A stretch of 64,000 nucleotides of DNA from JBBBNV01 sp037137075. Its GTDB lineage: Bacteria; Bacillota; Bacilli; Paenibacillales; NBRC-103111. The stretch covers positions 160,465 to 224,464 of the forward strand of contig NZ_JBBBNV010000003.1 in the NCBI RefSeq assembly GCF_037137075.1. The letters are read 5' to 3'. The notes under the pieces are model-generated. The model saw only the letters and a list, made by a program, of their open reading frames with translations, had not been told where the DNA came from and did no database searches. Position 1 is the stretch's first letter. Each line of letters starts with the position of its first letter. Below are positions 34,519-44,244 of the stretch, in pieces. Both the position numbers and the translations under genes were made by a program.

Positions 34519-34594
34519 CTTTAGCTGCCGGCATCTCCCCTGCTTCAGCCATCCCCCCGAGGGCCAAGCTATCGCCCATGCCGGGCGCACAATC

Positions 34595-34642
34595 AAAATC
34601 CGGCCCAAGGACGCTGTGCTGCAGCTCCTTGGGCCGGATTTT
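34595..34642. terminator. Bidirectional terminator between the kinase and moaA
   Basis: A perfect 17-bp inverted repeat (34595-34611 with 34626-34642) whose arms begin with AAAA and end with TTTT. It serves both convergent genes. Confidence 0.92.
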
Positions 34643-34664
34643 CGTTTATCCGTGTAAACAGGGA

Positions 34665-35669
34665 TTAGCCTCCGATTTGCGACATGCGCCGCACAGTCGG
34701 TGTGTGGGACTGAGATTGTCTGCGAAGTGCTTCCGCCATTTCATGATTCAACGGCTTCACGCCAAGCGCCTTGAAAAACAGCTGCGCCACCGCCTCGTCA
34801 TTGCCAATTACGCCGCGGACATTAAATTCATCGGTCCAGTACAAGCACGGCTTAATGCTGCCGTCCGCCGTCAGCCGGAGCCGGTTGCAGGTTTCACAGA
34901 AATGGTCGCTTACCGGATGGATGAGGCCGAATCGGCCCTTCGCTCCCCGAATCAGGTAATTATGGCTCGGTCCGTTTCCGTAAACCTCCCCGGTGCTTTC
35001 CACAGCCCAGCCCCGGGTAAGACACCGCTCCAGAACTGTATTCAGCGGCAAATACTTGCTGCGCCAGCCGTCATCATCATGGCCGATAGGCATGTATTCA
35101 ATAAAGCGAACATTGATCTCTTCATCGATCGTCCATTGGAGGAAATCGTCGATTTCATCCTCGTTGAGTCCCTTCATCAGAACCACATTGATTTTAATCG
35201 GATGAAAGCCGACCCGGATGCTCTCCCGAACGGCGCTCATTACCCGCTGCACATCCCCGCCACGAGTGATAAGCGCGAATCGGTCGGGCCGCAGTGAGTC
35301 AAGGCTAATATTCACCCGGGTCAAGCCGGCGGACTTAAACTGTGCGGCCCGGTTAGCCAAATAAATTCCATTGGTCGTGAGCGCAATATCTTCAATGCCC
35401 GGAATTTGGGAAAGCATGGCTACCAGCTGAGGCAGGTCCCTGCGAACCAGCGGCTCGCCCCCGGTCAAGCGCAGCTTGCGCACCCCATAGCCTGCCAGCA
35501 CGCGGACAACCTCCCGGATCTCGGCAAAAGAAAGCAGCCTCTCGTCGGGCTCGAACGCCATGCCTTCTTCAGGCATACAGTAAACACATCGCAAATTGCA
35601 GCGGTCGGTGACCGAAATTCGTAAATAATCGTGCACCCGGCCGAAGGAGTCAACAAGCTGAACTGACAT
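34665..35669 (-). CDS. moaA: GTP 3',8-cyclase MoaA (molybdenum cofactor synthesis)
   Basis: A 334-residue radical-SAM enzyme that starts molybdopterin synthesis from GTP. The SAM cluster motif is Cys24-x3-Cys28-x2-Cys31 (CNLRCVYC), and the second cluster is in FCETCNRLRLT...KPCLYW. The catalytic C-terminal GG is present as the last two residues. ATG 35669 is chosen because GGGGGGAG lies upstream with good spacing and the sequence before it is not conserved-looking. No other moa or moe gene is in the window, so this copy stands alone. Confidence 0.95.
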   Translation of the reverse strand: MSVQLVDSFGRVHDYLRISVTDRCNLRCVYCMPEEGMAFEPDERLLSFAEIREVVRVLAGYGVRKLRLTGGEPLVRRDLPQLVAMLSQIPGIEDIALTTNGIYLANRAAQFKSAGLTRVNISLDSLRPDRFALITRGGDVQRVMSAVRESIRVGFHPIKINVVLMKGLNEDEIDDFLQWTIDEEINVRFIEYMPIGHDDDGWRSKYLPLNTVLERCLTRGWAVESTGEVYGNGPSHNYLIRGAKGRFGLIHPVSDHFCETCNRLRLTADGSIKPCLYWTDEFNVRGVIGNDEAVAQLFFKALGVKPLNHEMAEALRRQSQSHTPTVRRMSQIGG

Positions 35670-35768
35670 TGGCCCCGCTCCCCCCTGTTTTCTTGTCAAG
35701 TTTCCTGACAATGATGTACTCCTATCCTACCTGATCCGTTCTAAAAAAGCTACCGTCAGAAAAACAAA

Positions 35769-36518
35769 TCAAGCCTCAAACAAATGCTTCAGCATCCGTT
35801 CCCGTTGCGTCATAAACTGAGAGTATACCTCGTAGTGCTCCGTTTGCTCCAAGGTACACTTCTCTAGGCCAGCAGAGGTAATATAATAAAGCAGCGACTC
35901 GGGATAAGCCATCAATATCGGTGAATGGGTGGCAATGATGAATTGGGAGTCCTGCTGAACCAATTCATGAATCCGGGACAGTAAGGATAGCTGACGCAGC
36001 GGGGAAAGAGCGGCCTCCGGCTCGTCCAGAATATACAGGCCTTTCCCGGAGAAGCGGTGTACGAAGGCTGCAAAAAACGATTCTCCATGCGACTGCTCAT
36101 GCAGAGACACCCCGCCGTACGAATCGATAATCCGGCGTCCTCCCGGCTCCCGGTCCAGCTCCTCAATTTGCGTCGCCAAATTATAATAGCTTTCCGCCCG
36201 GAAAAAAAACCCGTCCCTGGGCTTAGTCATCCCCCGTACAAGCCGAAGGCGCTCGTGCAAGGAAGAGTGGGACGCGCGCGTCGCAAACGAGAAATTCAGC
36301 GTGCCTCCCTCCGGATTAAAGCCCCAGGCTACGGCAATAGCTTCCATCAGCGTCGATTTGCCTGTTCCATTCTCCCCGCAAATGTATGTTACCTGTGGAT
36401 GAAAGCTCAAATCCTCCAGCGACCGGATGGCGGGCAGGTTATAAGGATAGCGCGTAGGGTTCTCCTGCTGCATCAGCACTAAAGAGCGGAGATATGCCGT
36501 TTTGGCGGTCAGCGTCAT
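35769..36518 (-). CDS. AAA-type ATPase with ABC-like signature
   Basis: A 249-residue soluble ATPase. Walker A GENGTGKST at 48-56, ABC-type signature LHEQSHGES near 132, Walker B LYILDEPEAALSP near 160 and switch His in IIATHSPIL near 190 are all present. It belongs to the stand-alone RecF/SMC-like AAA family rather than a transporter. AAAGGAGG lies six bases before ATG 36518. No partner nuclease or toxin gene is adjacent, so a defence role is not supported. Its function is unknown. Confidence 0.85.
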   Translation of the reverse strand: MTLTAKTAYLRSLVLMQQENPTRYPYNLPAIRSLEDLSFHPQVTYICGENGTGKSTLMEAIAVAWGFNPEGGTLNFSFATRASHSSLHERLRLVRGMTKPRDGFFFRAESYYNLATQIEELDREPGGRRIIDSYGGVSLHEQSHGESFFAAFVHRFSGKGLYILDEPEAALSPLRQLSLLSRIHELVQQDSQFIIATHSPILMAYPESLLYYITSAGLEKCTLEQTEHYEVYSQFMTQRERMLKHLFEA

Positions 36519-36587
36519 CACGTGGCCTCCTTTTTTCCTTATACAACCATGTTGCTCTGTCTATAGAACCACTCAACTCCACCGGCG

Positions 36588-37139
36588 CTATAGATCCAAA
36601 AAACGGCTGCGCACGTCTTTCGTCGGCATCAGGCAGCTGTCGGCCTTGCCGAACCAGCGATATCGCCGCATGGCAACCCAGTCATAAATCGCGTCCCGCA
36701 GCGGACGGGGAACGGCCAGCAGCAAAGCGGCGCAGGGCCACAGCCCGGACAGATGGCGGGCCGCTCGCAGCGCTGCCGACGATTTCACATACAGCCTGCC
36801 TCGTTCCAGCAAAATGACGCTATCCGGCATCTGAGACAGGGGGAGCGTGAACATGGCATCCGCCTGCACTTGAGCCTGACGCTCCTCCGCTCCGGTTCCC
36901 GAATCGGAACCATTCCGGCTAGGGTCCGGTTGGCGCCCGATCCTGCCGTGTACCGCCTCCATAACGAGCCTGCGGCCAATATCGGACTGCAGCGAGGCGA
37001 AATGAATGTACCCGCGCTTATCCCGCGGTATAATAAATTTAACAGCGCCATGGCATAATTGGCATTCCCCGTCATACAGCAAGACGGCGTCCCTTCGGAC
37101 AAGACCATGATCATGCTTGTATCGGGCTTGAGCGTTCAC
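36588..37139 (-). CDS. DCC-family thiol-disulfide oxidoreductase-like protein
   Basis: A 183-residue DUF393 protein. The family motif is Asp23-x2-Cys26-x2-Cys29 in LYDGECQLCHGAVKF, with the closing RYRWFGK near 158-165. It has a longer middle insert (about 63-90) than short DCC proteins. GTG start with GGAGG upstream. The family is predicted to handle thiol-disulfide exchange; substrates are not known. Confidence 0.85.
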   Translation of the reverse strand: MNAQARYKHDHGLVRRDAVLLYDGECQLCHGAVKFIIPRDKRGYIHFASLQSDIGRRLVMEAVHGRIGRQPDPSRNGSDSGTGAEERQAQVQADAMFTLPLSQMPDSVILLERGRLYVKSSAALRAARHLSGLWPCAALLLAVPRPLRDAIYDWVAMRRYRWFGKADSCLMPTKDVRSRFLDL

Positions 37140-37448
37140 CCGGATACACCTCCTGTCTGCTTAGCCGGAATCGCACGCCCGGCGCGCGCATAAGCAATTC
37201 GTCAATACACGGTGGTCTTTCAAGCCTGCTACAGGCCTGCGGCGGGTCCGCTCCAAGCAAGCCCGGAGACACTGTAGCACTGGCTGAAGGAATGGTATTA
37301 CTTGTACACTTATCATAGCACAATCCTGTGCCGCGGCGACATTCATCACCTGCCGTGGCCGCTGCAGCAGGCGGAGGCGGCGCTGCCCCTAAAATGCGAA
37401 CCTGACACACATCTGAAATGTTAGCTGTTCAACTTATTCCTCTCGCTT

Positions 37449-37519
37449 AGCCGCACTGCGCGCAGCTCCTCAAGCCCAGTGTCGCACCGCATGATGGTGA
37501 TCCATCACTGGCCGTCATG
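37449..37519 (+). repeat. Decayed copy of the dispersed palindromic repeat (copy E)
   Basis: CGCGCAGCTCC and a following AGTGTCGCACCGCATGATGG match copy A loosely, and the end TGATCCATCACTGG replaces the GGTCGACC part. The rest of the 37140-37523 gap shows no gene I can support. Confidence 0.4.
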
Positions 37520-37523
37520 CTAT

Positions 37524-37558
37524 AAACAAAGCCCGCAGGCTTATTAAAGCCTACGGGC
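37524..37558 (-). terminator. Terminator of the small exported-protein gene
   Basis: A 12-bp stem with one mismatch (37531-37542 with 37547-37558) and a 4-base loop is followed on the minus strand by TTTGTTTATA. It lies just after the stop at 37570. Confidence 0.85.
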
Positions 37559-37569
37559 AAACACGCCGT

Positions 37570-37851
37570 TTATAAATCTATCGTACCGTTTCCGTCCGTG
37601 ATACGGCTTTCCGCAGCCTTTACAGCAGCATAATCCGCAAGAACGTGATCCGGCACAGCAGCTATGCTGGAACCGCCGGCCGCTATCTTGTCTCCCCTGC
37701 CAATCGGATCGTCGGCAGCCGCTGCCTCGATCGTAATTCCCTCAGCCGCACCGGCCGTTGCCGCACGATCCTCCGGGACCCCAAACATACCGATAATGAC
37801 ACTCACGAATGTGGTAAAAATGACGACTTTCATCAGGCTGATCGTTTTCAT
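37570..37851 (-). CDS. Small exported protein, unknown
   Basis: A 93-residue protein with a signal-like hydrophobic start (MKTISLMKVVIFTTFVSVII) and an Ala/Asp-rich remainder that looks disordered. ATG 37851 has GGGGATGG seven bases upstream; the open frame reaches 37908 without a site. It has its own terminator. I recognise no family. Confidence 0.6.
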   Translation of the reverse strand: MKTISLMKVVIFTTFVSVIIGMFGVPEDRAATAGAAEGITIEAAAADDPIGRGDKIAAGGSSIAAVPDHVLADYAAVKAAESRITDGNGTIDL

Positions 37852-38023
37852 CTTCCATCCCCGCTTTTTTGTATAGTTGACGTTTCGTTTCAACGAATTT
37901 GATGTCATGCTGTTTGACCTGCTTTTAGAATAGCCTGTAAATCTTAAGCGGACCTGAGTTTTATCTGAACGGTTGCTGAAAGTTTAGGGGGACCTTCCGC
38001 CGAAGCATAAACCGGAGCAGCAC

Positions 38024-38075
38024 AAAAACCGGGCTCGCCGGCGGATCTCAGTCCATTCCGCGGCAAGGCCCGGTT
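38024..38075 (-). terminator. Terminator downstream of the binding protein and tandem array
   Basis: AACCGGGC and GCCCGGTT arms (38027-38034 with 38068-38075) enclose further CCGGC/GCCG pairing and are followed on the minus strand by TTTTTGTG. It lies beyond the 21-bp repeat array. Confidence 0.75.
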
Positions 38076-38080
38076 GTTTA

Positions 38081-38209
38081 TCGCTGTAAGGTTTGCTTCG
38101 CTCGTTGTAGGGTTTGTTTCGCTCGTTGTAGGGTTTGCTTCGCTCGCTGTAAGGTTTGTTTCGCTCGTTGTAGGGTTTGTTTCGCTCGCTGTAAGGTTTG
38201 TTTCGCTCG
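38081..38209 (-). repeat. 21-bp tandem array in frame with the upstream gene
   Basis: Six copies of a 21-bp unit begin at 38091, 38112, 38133, 38154, 38175 and 38196, plus a partial. On the minus strand, in the reading frame of the binding-protein gene just before it, the unit reads RAKQTLQ. The array is open for 43 codons between the gene's TAA (38210-38212) and the next TAA (38078-38080). The three varying positions (AAA/AAG, CTA/TTA, CAA/CAG) are all silent in that frame. Confidence 0.9.
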
Positions 38210-39748
38210 TTACTTGATGCCGTTCCGTTTCTTGTAAGCCTCTGTCATCTCTTCGCTCATCTTCACAATATTCGGATCGTTCCTCATTTTCTCAACGTAG
38301 GCATCCCATGCCGCGATCGGCTCCCGGCCCAAAATAATTTTGGTTTTCAAATCCTGCAGATTTTTTTGGAACTCCGGCAGAACCTGCTGCGCGGTAGGAG
38401 AATACAGCCCGATGCTGATATCCGCTACGCTCGATTTGGCGCGGTCATCCTGAATTTTGCGGAATAACGTATCCGCCTCCTTGGAGAAGAAGCTTTTCGT
38501 AGAGCTGGCATACGGATCGGCTACATATACGATTTGATTAAAATCAGGTCCCCCGTGCTCGTTCAGCTTCGCCTGATCGACCACCTTGACGCCATCCTTC
38601 ACCGTGTGATCGACGCCCTCGATGCCATACGTTTGAATGGCAAACACGTCATCGTTCATCCACGTATCCAGCAGCTTCAGGATACGCTTCATTTTGGCCT
38701 CAGGCACGGTTTTTGGAATGGTCAGCACCCCGGCATAGCCCGGTCCTTTCGGGTTGAAGCCGTTCAGACTCGTCAGCGGATAGAAATCCGTCTCCTTAAT
38801 CGTCGGGACCGTCTTCTTCAGCTCGGTGATATAATCCATCATCGTGCCCGCTTTATCAACGATAATTCCCGCCTTGCCAGCCTTGAACATATCCTTAAGC
38901 TGGGTCCCCTTCAATGAAGCGAAATCCTCGGGGATTAGCTTCTCCTGATTCATTTTGATTACATATTCAAGTGATTTGCGCTCTTCCGGCAGCAGGTCCT
39001 TATACACCATTTTGTTGTCGACCCATTTCCAGTTGCCGTTAATGCCTGCCAGCGAATTGCCGATGTTTCCGAAGGTTCCCATATCCGTGAGATTCACGTT
39101 TCCGGCCAAGCCGATGGTATCCTTTTTGCCATTTTTGTCGGGATCGTTTTCTACAAACGCTTTCATAACCTGGTACAGCTCATCCACTGTCGTCGGCGGC
39201 TTCAGGCCGAGATTGTCAAGCCAGTCCTTACGAACAATGAAGAAGCTATCCGCTTCAGACGGACGGGGACGGGGAATGCTGTAATTGCGCCCATCCTCCA
39301 TTTTCGTTAAATCCCAGGCCGTTTTTGAAATTTTGGAGGACAAATTCGGGTAATCCTTGATGTAATCCGTCACGTCCCAGAAGGCGCCCTGCTTCGCCAT
39401 CGAACGGAATACCGGCGAGAACGGCTCATCGATGTACGTCAGCTCCGGAATGTCTCCCGAGGCGAGAGTGACATTCAGCTTGTCTTTGTAGCTGTTGGAG
39501 GAGACCCACTGGATGTTCAGCCTGGCGTTCGTAGCCTCTTCAATTAATTTCTTGATCGCATTGTCATCTGAAGGCGGTGTTGGGTTCAGCAGGATCGTCA
39601 TGATGTTTACCTGGAGCGGAGAATTGTCCTGCGCGGCTCCCCCGGAAGCGGTACCGGACGTGGTACCGCTTCCGCCGCAGGCCGAAAGCAGTCCGGCAAG
39701 CAGCACACTGGCGGCAAGTCCGGCGAACTTCAGTTTGTTCCATTTCAC
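38210..39748 (-). CDS. LplA-type sugar-binding lipoprotein of an ABC transporter
   Basis: A 512-residue extracellular binding protein. The lipobox is LLSAC with the lipid Cys at 24. The Ca-binding-like loop NDPDKNGKKDTIGL near 200-213 and the overall pattern match the LplA/YtcQ family that serves oligosaccharide ABC importers. It lies downstream of two LplB/LplC-type permeases and their AraC regulator on the same strand. The sugar is probably a rhamnose-containing oligosaccharide given the GH106-like gene in the cluster (inference). Confidence 0.9.
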   Translation of the reverse strand: MKWNKLKFAGLAASVLLAGLLSACGGSGTTSGTASGGAAQDNSPLQVNIMTILLNPTPPSDDNAIKKLIEEATNARLNIQWVSSNSYKDKLNVTLASGDIPELTYIDEPFSPVFRSMAKQGAFWDVTDYIKDYPNLSSKISKTAWDLTKMEDGRNYSIPRPRPSEADSFFIVRKDWLDNLGLKPPTTVDELYQVMKAFVENDPDKNGKKDTIGLAGNVNLTDMGTFGNIGNSLAGINGNWKWVDNKMVYKDLLPEERKSLEYVIKMNQEKLIPEDFASLKGTQLKDMFKAGKAGIIVDKAGTMMDYITELKKTVPTIKETDFYPLTSLNGFNPKGPGYAGVLTIPKTVPEAKMKRILKLLDTWMNDDVFAIQTYGIEGVDHTVKDGVKVVDQAKLNEHGGPDFNQIVYVADPYASSTKSFFSKEADTLFRKIQDDRAKSSVADISIGLYSPTAQQVLPEFQKNLQDLKTKIILGREPIAAWDAYVEKMRNDPNIVKMSEEMTEAYKKRNGIK

Positions 39749-39898
39749 TGGCGATCTCCCCTTCGTTTCCTGATTATAGTCAAGGCTCAGGTTCTAACGT
39801 AACGCGCGAAACGATTGCCAACAAGCATACATTTTTGCAGTCCGGGGATGATGGCCATTATCCTTTATTGCAGCGCTTTCACCTTGTTGCAGCACCCT

Positions 39899-42265
39899 TT
39901 ATTTCGAGCTCTCCCGGCTCATTTCCCGGTATTGGCCCGGGGTCACCCCTTCGTACTTTTTGAAAATCCGGTTAAAATACGTCTGCTGATAGCCGCTTTT
40001 TTCGGCGATATCGTTAATTTTGTAGTCGGTGCTGCGCAGCAGCTCTTTGGCCGCATCCATCCGGATGCTCGTCAAATAATCAATGAAATTGATCCCCGTC
40101 ACCTGCTTAAACGCCCGGCTCAGCGTGAAGGGACTCGTGCCGAAGTGCTCCGCACAAGCATCCAGTGACAAATCGGTCATGTACCGCTCCTTCAGGTATA
40201 GAATCACCTTCTCGACCATCTGCTTCAAATGGAAATCCTGCTTGCTGATGAGCTCATAAACGAATACGCCGACCACCTTGAATTGGAACCACTTCAGGAT
40301 GTCCTCCGAATCCTTCAGATCGCTAAGCTGCCCGAACGGATTGGCCCCGTCGAACAGCTGCACCGGATTAAGCCCCGATTCCAGCATCGCGTGCAAAATG
40401 GTCCCCAGCAGCTGCAGCATGCCCTGATGCACCATAAGCTCCGTCGCGCCCCCCGCGGACAAATCGTCCAAAAACTGGCGGATAAGCGTAACAGCCTCTT
40501 CCTCGGAGCCCATACGGATGGAGTGGACAATTTCTTTTTCCAGCGAGAACGGGTATGTGAACTCCCGCTGTGTGCCAACCCGCTCGAATTGACCGTCGTC
40601 AATAATTTGGCTTTCGTCCAGCAAATCGCGGTAGCCCAGCGCATGTCTGGCTTCCTCGAATAAATACGGAATCTGCTTCATCTGATTGGAGGTGCGGCTT
40701 ATGGAAACCGTCACCTGGAGCTTCAAATTGCGTTCCACCTCCTCCAGAATCGTCCGGGCCAGCAGCTGCAGATCCGTCTGCACCTTCTTGGCCGCGGCCT
40801 GGCCCGGCAGCATTAGCAAAATACCGCCCGACATATCGTGGAAATTGAGCGCCTCAGCCTGCAGCCCCTGGTTCGCTGCCAGCTCCCCAGCAATGTTCGT
40901 AGCAGCGAAAGTCACCAGCTCCTCATCACCGGATGCGAATTTTGCTTCAACCCGGGAAAGTCCCCGCATCCGGAGCATCATCACAGCAAACTGCACATCA
41001 CCGGCTTCCCAGCCGAAATGATAAAACCGTTCCCGGATTTCGGCTTCGTTCAGCGAAAACAAATAGCCCTGCACCAGCTGCAGCAAGAAGCTTTCCCGCA
41101 CAAGCGGCATTTGCCGGTCCAATATTTCACGCAGCGATTTGCTCTCGGTCGCCAGACTGTTCCAGTGCTTCTCAATCCAGGCAAATTCGTCTTTTTCCTG
41201 TGAGCGGTCCAGCGCGCCGCGCCCGCCAAGCAGCGTTCCCATTAATCGGTCGATGGGGGAATACAGCCGCACGGAAGCAAACCAGGACAATAGAAGCGCC
41301 AGCAACAGGCCGGCGGCGCTCATACCCAAAATAACCTTGGATATAAATAATACCGGACTCGTCACGGTCGTCAGCGGCGCGGCGGATACGAAGGTCCAGG
41401 CGCCGCCCAAGCGGCTGAAGGTGCCGCAGGAGACCGAATATGTAATGCCTTTGTACGTAAACAGGAACGGCTCTCCCGCAGGCCCGCGCCGGATCACCTC
41501 CCTGCGCAGCGCTTCATCCAGCGGGCTGGGCGGCGTATCGCTGGTAATGAGCCACTCCTTATCCTCGCCAAGCAGCAGCGTAGCGCCCTCATTATATGGT
41601 GTTAGCGTTTTCAAAAGTTCATTCAGCTTATTCATATCCAGCGTCGCTACAAGAACTCCGAATGGCTCAAGGCCACCGCCGGACAGCTTGTTGATTAATG
41701 TCAGCCTTCCGCCTTCCCCGGGGCTTCCGCCCGGTCCTGTATCCTGCATCCCGCTCCAGAGCACCGATTTGCCCTGCTTCAGGAGAGCGGCATAATTCGC
41801 CATGACACCCGGATCGCTTAAATAGCTGTACCGCTCCTTATTCATCACCAGCGGACGCGGCTTCTCCAAATAAATGTCGACATTGCCAATCAAGGGATGC
41901 GAGCCCTCAATGACGATAAGCGTACGGAACAGCTCCTGCACCTGCCCGTATTTGTACACAAAATCGAGGCTTTTCAGCTTGTCATCGAAATTGGTGTCAA
42001 ACGACCAGTGGGAGAAGGTCAGCTCCAGAAACGAAAGCTGGTCATCGATGTTTTTGGCCCGCTGCCAAATTTGATTTTGGTGCAGAGCCTGCAGCTCGCT
42101 TTCGATTTTGCCCGTCACCGACCAGTAAATACCTGCTCCCGTAATAAGACCCGGTATGCTGGCAATCAGCAGAATCATAATCAGGCTCGTACGGTAAAAT
42201 CTTCTTCGAAAGCCGACGTCTTGCTTTTTCAACAACTGCCATGATTTGAATACGCCTTGCAACAA
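39899..42265 (-). CDS. Membrane-bound AraC-type regulator with extracellular sensor
   Basis: A 788-residue one-component regulator. A first span at about 28-50, an extracellular sensor of some 250 residues (cache-like) and a second span near 305-325 are followed by a cytoplasmic linker and a C-terminal AraC double helix-turn-helix (LSLDACAEHFGTSPFTLSRA, then INDIAEKSGYQQTYFNRIF). This form is typical of Paenibacillus sugar-transport clusters. The start is TTG 42265 with AGGTG upstream. It lies between the permeases and the binding protein it probably controls. Confidence 0.9.
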   Translation of the reverse strand: MLQGVFKSWQLLKKQDVGFRRRFYRTSLIMILLIASIPGLITGAGIYWSVTGKIESELQALHQNQIWQRAKNIDDQLSFLELTFSHWSFDTNFDDKLKSLDFVYKYGQVQELFRTLIVIEGSHPLIGNVDIYLEKPRPLVMNKERYSYLSDPGVMANYAALLKQGKSVLWSGMQDTGPGGSPGEGGRLTLINKLSGGGLEPFGVLVATLDMNKLNELLKTLTPYNEGATLLLGEDKEWLITSDTPPSPLDEALRREVIRRGPAGEPFLFTYKGITYSVSCGTFSRLGGAWTFVSAAPLTTVTSPVLFISKVILGMSAAGLLLALLLSWFASVRLYSPIDRLMGTLLGGRGALDRSQEKDEFAWIEKHWNSLATESKSLREILDRQMPLVRESFLLQLVQGYLFSLNEAEIRERFYHFGWEAGDVQFAVMMLRMRGLSRVEAKFASGDEELVTFAATNIAGELAANQGLQAEALNFHDMSGGILLMLPGQAAAKKVQTDLQLLARTILEEVERNLKLQVTVSISRTSNQMKQIPYLFEEARHALGYRDLLDESQIIDDGQFERVGTQREFTYPFSLEKEIVHSIRMGSEEEAVTLIRQFLDDLSAGGATELMVHQGMLQLLGTILHAMLESGLNPVQLFDGANPFGQLSDLKDSEDILKWFQFKVVGVFVYELISKQDFHLKQMVEKVILYLKERYMTDLSLDACAEHFGTSPFTLSRAFKQVTGINFIDYLTSIRMDAAKELLRSTDYKINDIAEKSGYQQTYFNRIFKKYEGVTPGQYREMSRESSK

Positions 42266-42350
42266 TTCGGATCACCTGCCAAGAATGGAATAAAGGGCCA
42301 TACCTTCATCCTATACCGGAGCATAGAGAAGGCACAACCCCTTTCCCAGA

Positions 42351-43220
42351 TTATCCCTTAACCGAGCCAACCATCGCTCCTTTGGCAAAATGCTTTTGCA
42401 GGAACGGGTATACGGCCAGAATGGGCGCGGTTGCGACCATGACCGACGCCATTTTGAGCGTTTCCGCCGGCGGCGGCTGGACGAACACATCCGAGGCACC
42501 CAAATCGCTGCTGGTGGCGTTGAGCAAAATATTTTGCAGAAGCACCTGAATCGGCCATTTGCTCGAATTGTTCAAATACATCAGGGCGCTGAAAAACTGA
42601 TTCCAGTACCCGACCGCGTAAAACAGCCCGAAGGCGGCTAGCGCTGGCAGTGACAGCGGCAAAATGATGCGCACCCAGGTCGATATTTCGTTGCAGCCGT
42701 CAATGGAGGCCGATTCCTCCAGCTCCACCGGGATGCTGTCGAAGAAGCTCCGCATCAAAATCACGTTCCACCCGCTGGCCAGGGCCGGAAGAATAAGCGC
42801 CCAGACGCTGTTAATCAAGCCCAGCTGGCGGACCAGCATGTAATGAGGAATAATGCCCGGGCTGAACAGAATCGTAAGCACAATCGCCATCATGAACCAC
42901 TTGCGCCCGCGCATTCTTCTGCGTGATAAAGCGTAAGCAAGCGAGGCGGTGACAACAAGACTGCAAGCGGTTCCAACTGTGGCCAGAAAGCCGCTGTTTC
43001 CCAGCGACCGGAGAAACGATTTAGTAGACAGCAGGTACTTGTAGGAATCCACGGACCAAACCTCTGGAAACAGCACAAACTTTTTGTGCAAATATTCGCT
43101 TGGGTCTGTAAACGAAACGATAAACACATAGTACAGCGGAAAAAAAGTGAGCAGCGCGACGATCCCCAGCAGCGTCACATTGCATAGATTGAATAACCGG
43201 TCCCCAAAGCTTTTGACCAT
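42351..43220 (-). CDS. Sugar ABC transporter permease (LplC type)
   Basis: A 289-residue inner-membrane permease with six spans. The EAA loop that contacts the ATPase is visible as EESASIDGCNEISTWVRIILP near 180-200. It ends in the usual GAMVGSVKG tail of the LplC/YtcP group. It follows the first permease by 11 bases. No ATP-binding gene is near. Confidence 0.93.
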   Translation of the reverse strand: MVKSFGDRLFNLCNVTLLGIVALLTFFPLYYVFIVSFTDPSEYLHKKFVLFPEVWSVDSYKYLLSTKSFLRSLGNSGFLATVGTACSLVVTASLAYALSRRRMRGRKWFMMAIVLTILFSPGIIPHYMLVRQLGLINSVWALILPALASGWNVILMRSFFDSIPVELEESASIDGCNEISTWVRIILPLSLPALAAFGLFYAVGYWNQFFSALMYLNNSSKWPIQVLLQNILLNATSSDLGASDVFVQPPPAETLKMASVMVATAPILAVYPFLQKHFAKGAMVGSVKG

Positions 43221-43231
43221 GCCGCTCCCTC

Positions 43232-44221
43232 CTAATATACGCCCTCTTCTCCGAATTTTTTGGCAAGCTTGTTCGCCAGCATGACAAGAACGAGCCCTAC
43301 GGCTGATTTAAACAAGCCGACTGCGGTACTGTAGCTGAACTGCCCTTGCTGAATCCCGACCCGGTATACATAGGTATCGAACACCTCGGCCACCTTCGAT
43401 ACGGCCCCGTTATACATGAGGAAAATTTGCTCGAAGCCGATGTCCATAATGTGACCGAGCCGCAAAATCAGCAGAACGATAATGACACTGCGGATCGAAG
43501 GAAGCGTTACGTGCCAAATTTGGCGAAGCCGCCCGGCTCCATCAATCTTCGCGGCCTCATACAGCTGCGGGTCGATGCCCGCCATTGCCGCCAGGAACAC
43601 AATGGTTCCCCAGCCGGCCTCCTTCCAGATGGATTGGGCGGTCACCATAATCCAGAACAAATCCGGATTCGTCAAAAAGTCAATCCGCTGTCCGCCAAAA
43701 AACTCGATGACCTTGTTCACCAGCCCCTCCCCTTTGGCAAACATCAGGAACGTCAGGCCGGCGATAATGACCCAGGATAAAAAGTGCGGCATGTAGATGA
43801 TGGATTGCACGAAGCGCTTGTACATTTCCCCCCGCAGCTCATTGAGCAGAAGTGATACGACAATCGGCAGCGGAAAGAAAAAAATCAGATTTAGCAGGCT
43901 AATGGCCATCGTGTTGCGGAACAGCAGAAAAAAGTCAGGATTGGAGAAGAATCGTTCAAAATGCTCCAGACCAACCCACGGGCTATTCAGCATCCCGGCA
44001 AACGGCGAATACTGCTGAAACGAAATGAGCACGCCCCACATCGGCACATATTTGAAAAGAAGAAAAAATAACAGACCGGGCAGCGCTAAAACATAGAGCA
44101 GCTTATCGCGCCGCAAATCATGAAGCAATTTTTTGACGTAGCCTGTCTTTAATCCGGCTTTGGCCAAGGGCTTGCCGCCGGAAGCCGTTCCGGCAGCGGG
44201 CTGATGCTTTAAATGCTCCAT
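43232..44221 (-). CDS. Sugar ABC transporter permease (LplB type)
   Basis: A 329-residue permease with six spans and the EAA loop EAAKIDGAGRLRQIWHVTLPS near 225-245. Its N-terminal 40 residues are a hydrophilic extension. Sequence style (LFKYVPMWGVLISFQQYSPF) is that of the LplB/YteP group. It forms a heterodimer with the following permease. GAAAGGAGCC precedes the ATG. Confidence 0.93.
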   Translation of the reverse strand: MEHLKHQPAAGTASGGKPLAKAGLKTGYVKKLLHDLRRDKLLYVLALPGLLFFLLFKYVPMWGVLISFQQYSPFAGMLNSPWVGLEHFERFFSNPDFFLLFRNTMAISLLNLIFFFPLPIVVSLLLNELRGEMYKRFVQSIIYMPHFLSWVIIAGLTFLMFAKGEGLVNKVIEFFGGQRIDFLTNPDLFWIMVTAQSIWKEAGWGTIVFLAAMAGIDPQLYEAAKIDGAGRLRQIWHVTLPSIRSVIIVLLILRLGHIMDIGFEQIFLMYNGAVSKVAEVFDTYVYRVGIQQGQFSYSTAVGLFKSAVGLVLVMLANKLAKKFGEEGVY

Positions 44222-44244
44222 ATCGATGGCTCCTTTCTGAAATT

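Noticed and set aside
35769..36518. Stand-alone AAA ATPase as part of a phage-defence system
   Set aside because: Neighbours are MoaA and a DCC protein; there is no nuclease, toxin or other effector partner, so context gives no support.
38081..38213. Possible CRISPR array
   Set aside because: The 21-bp units are directly adjacent with no spacers.
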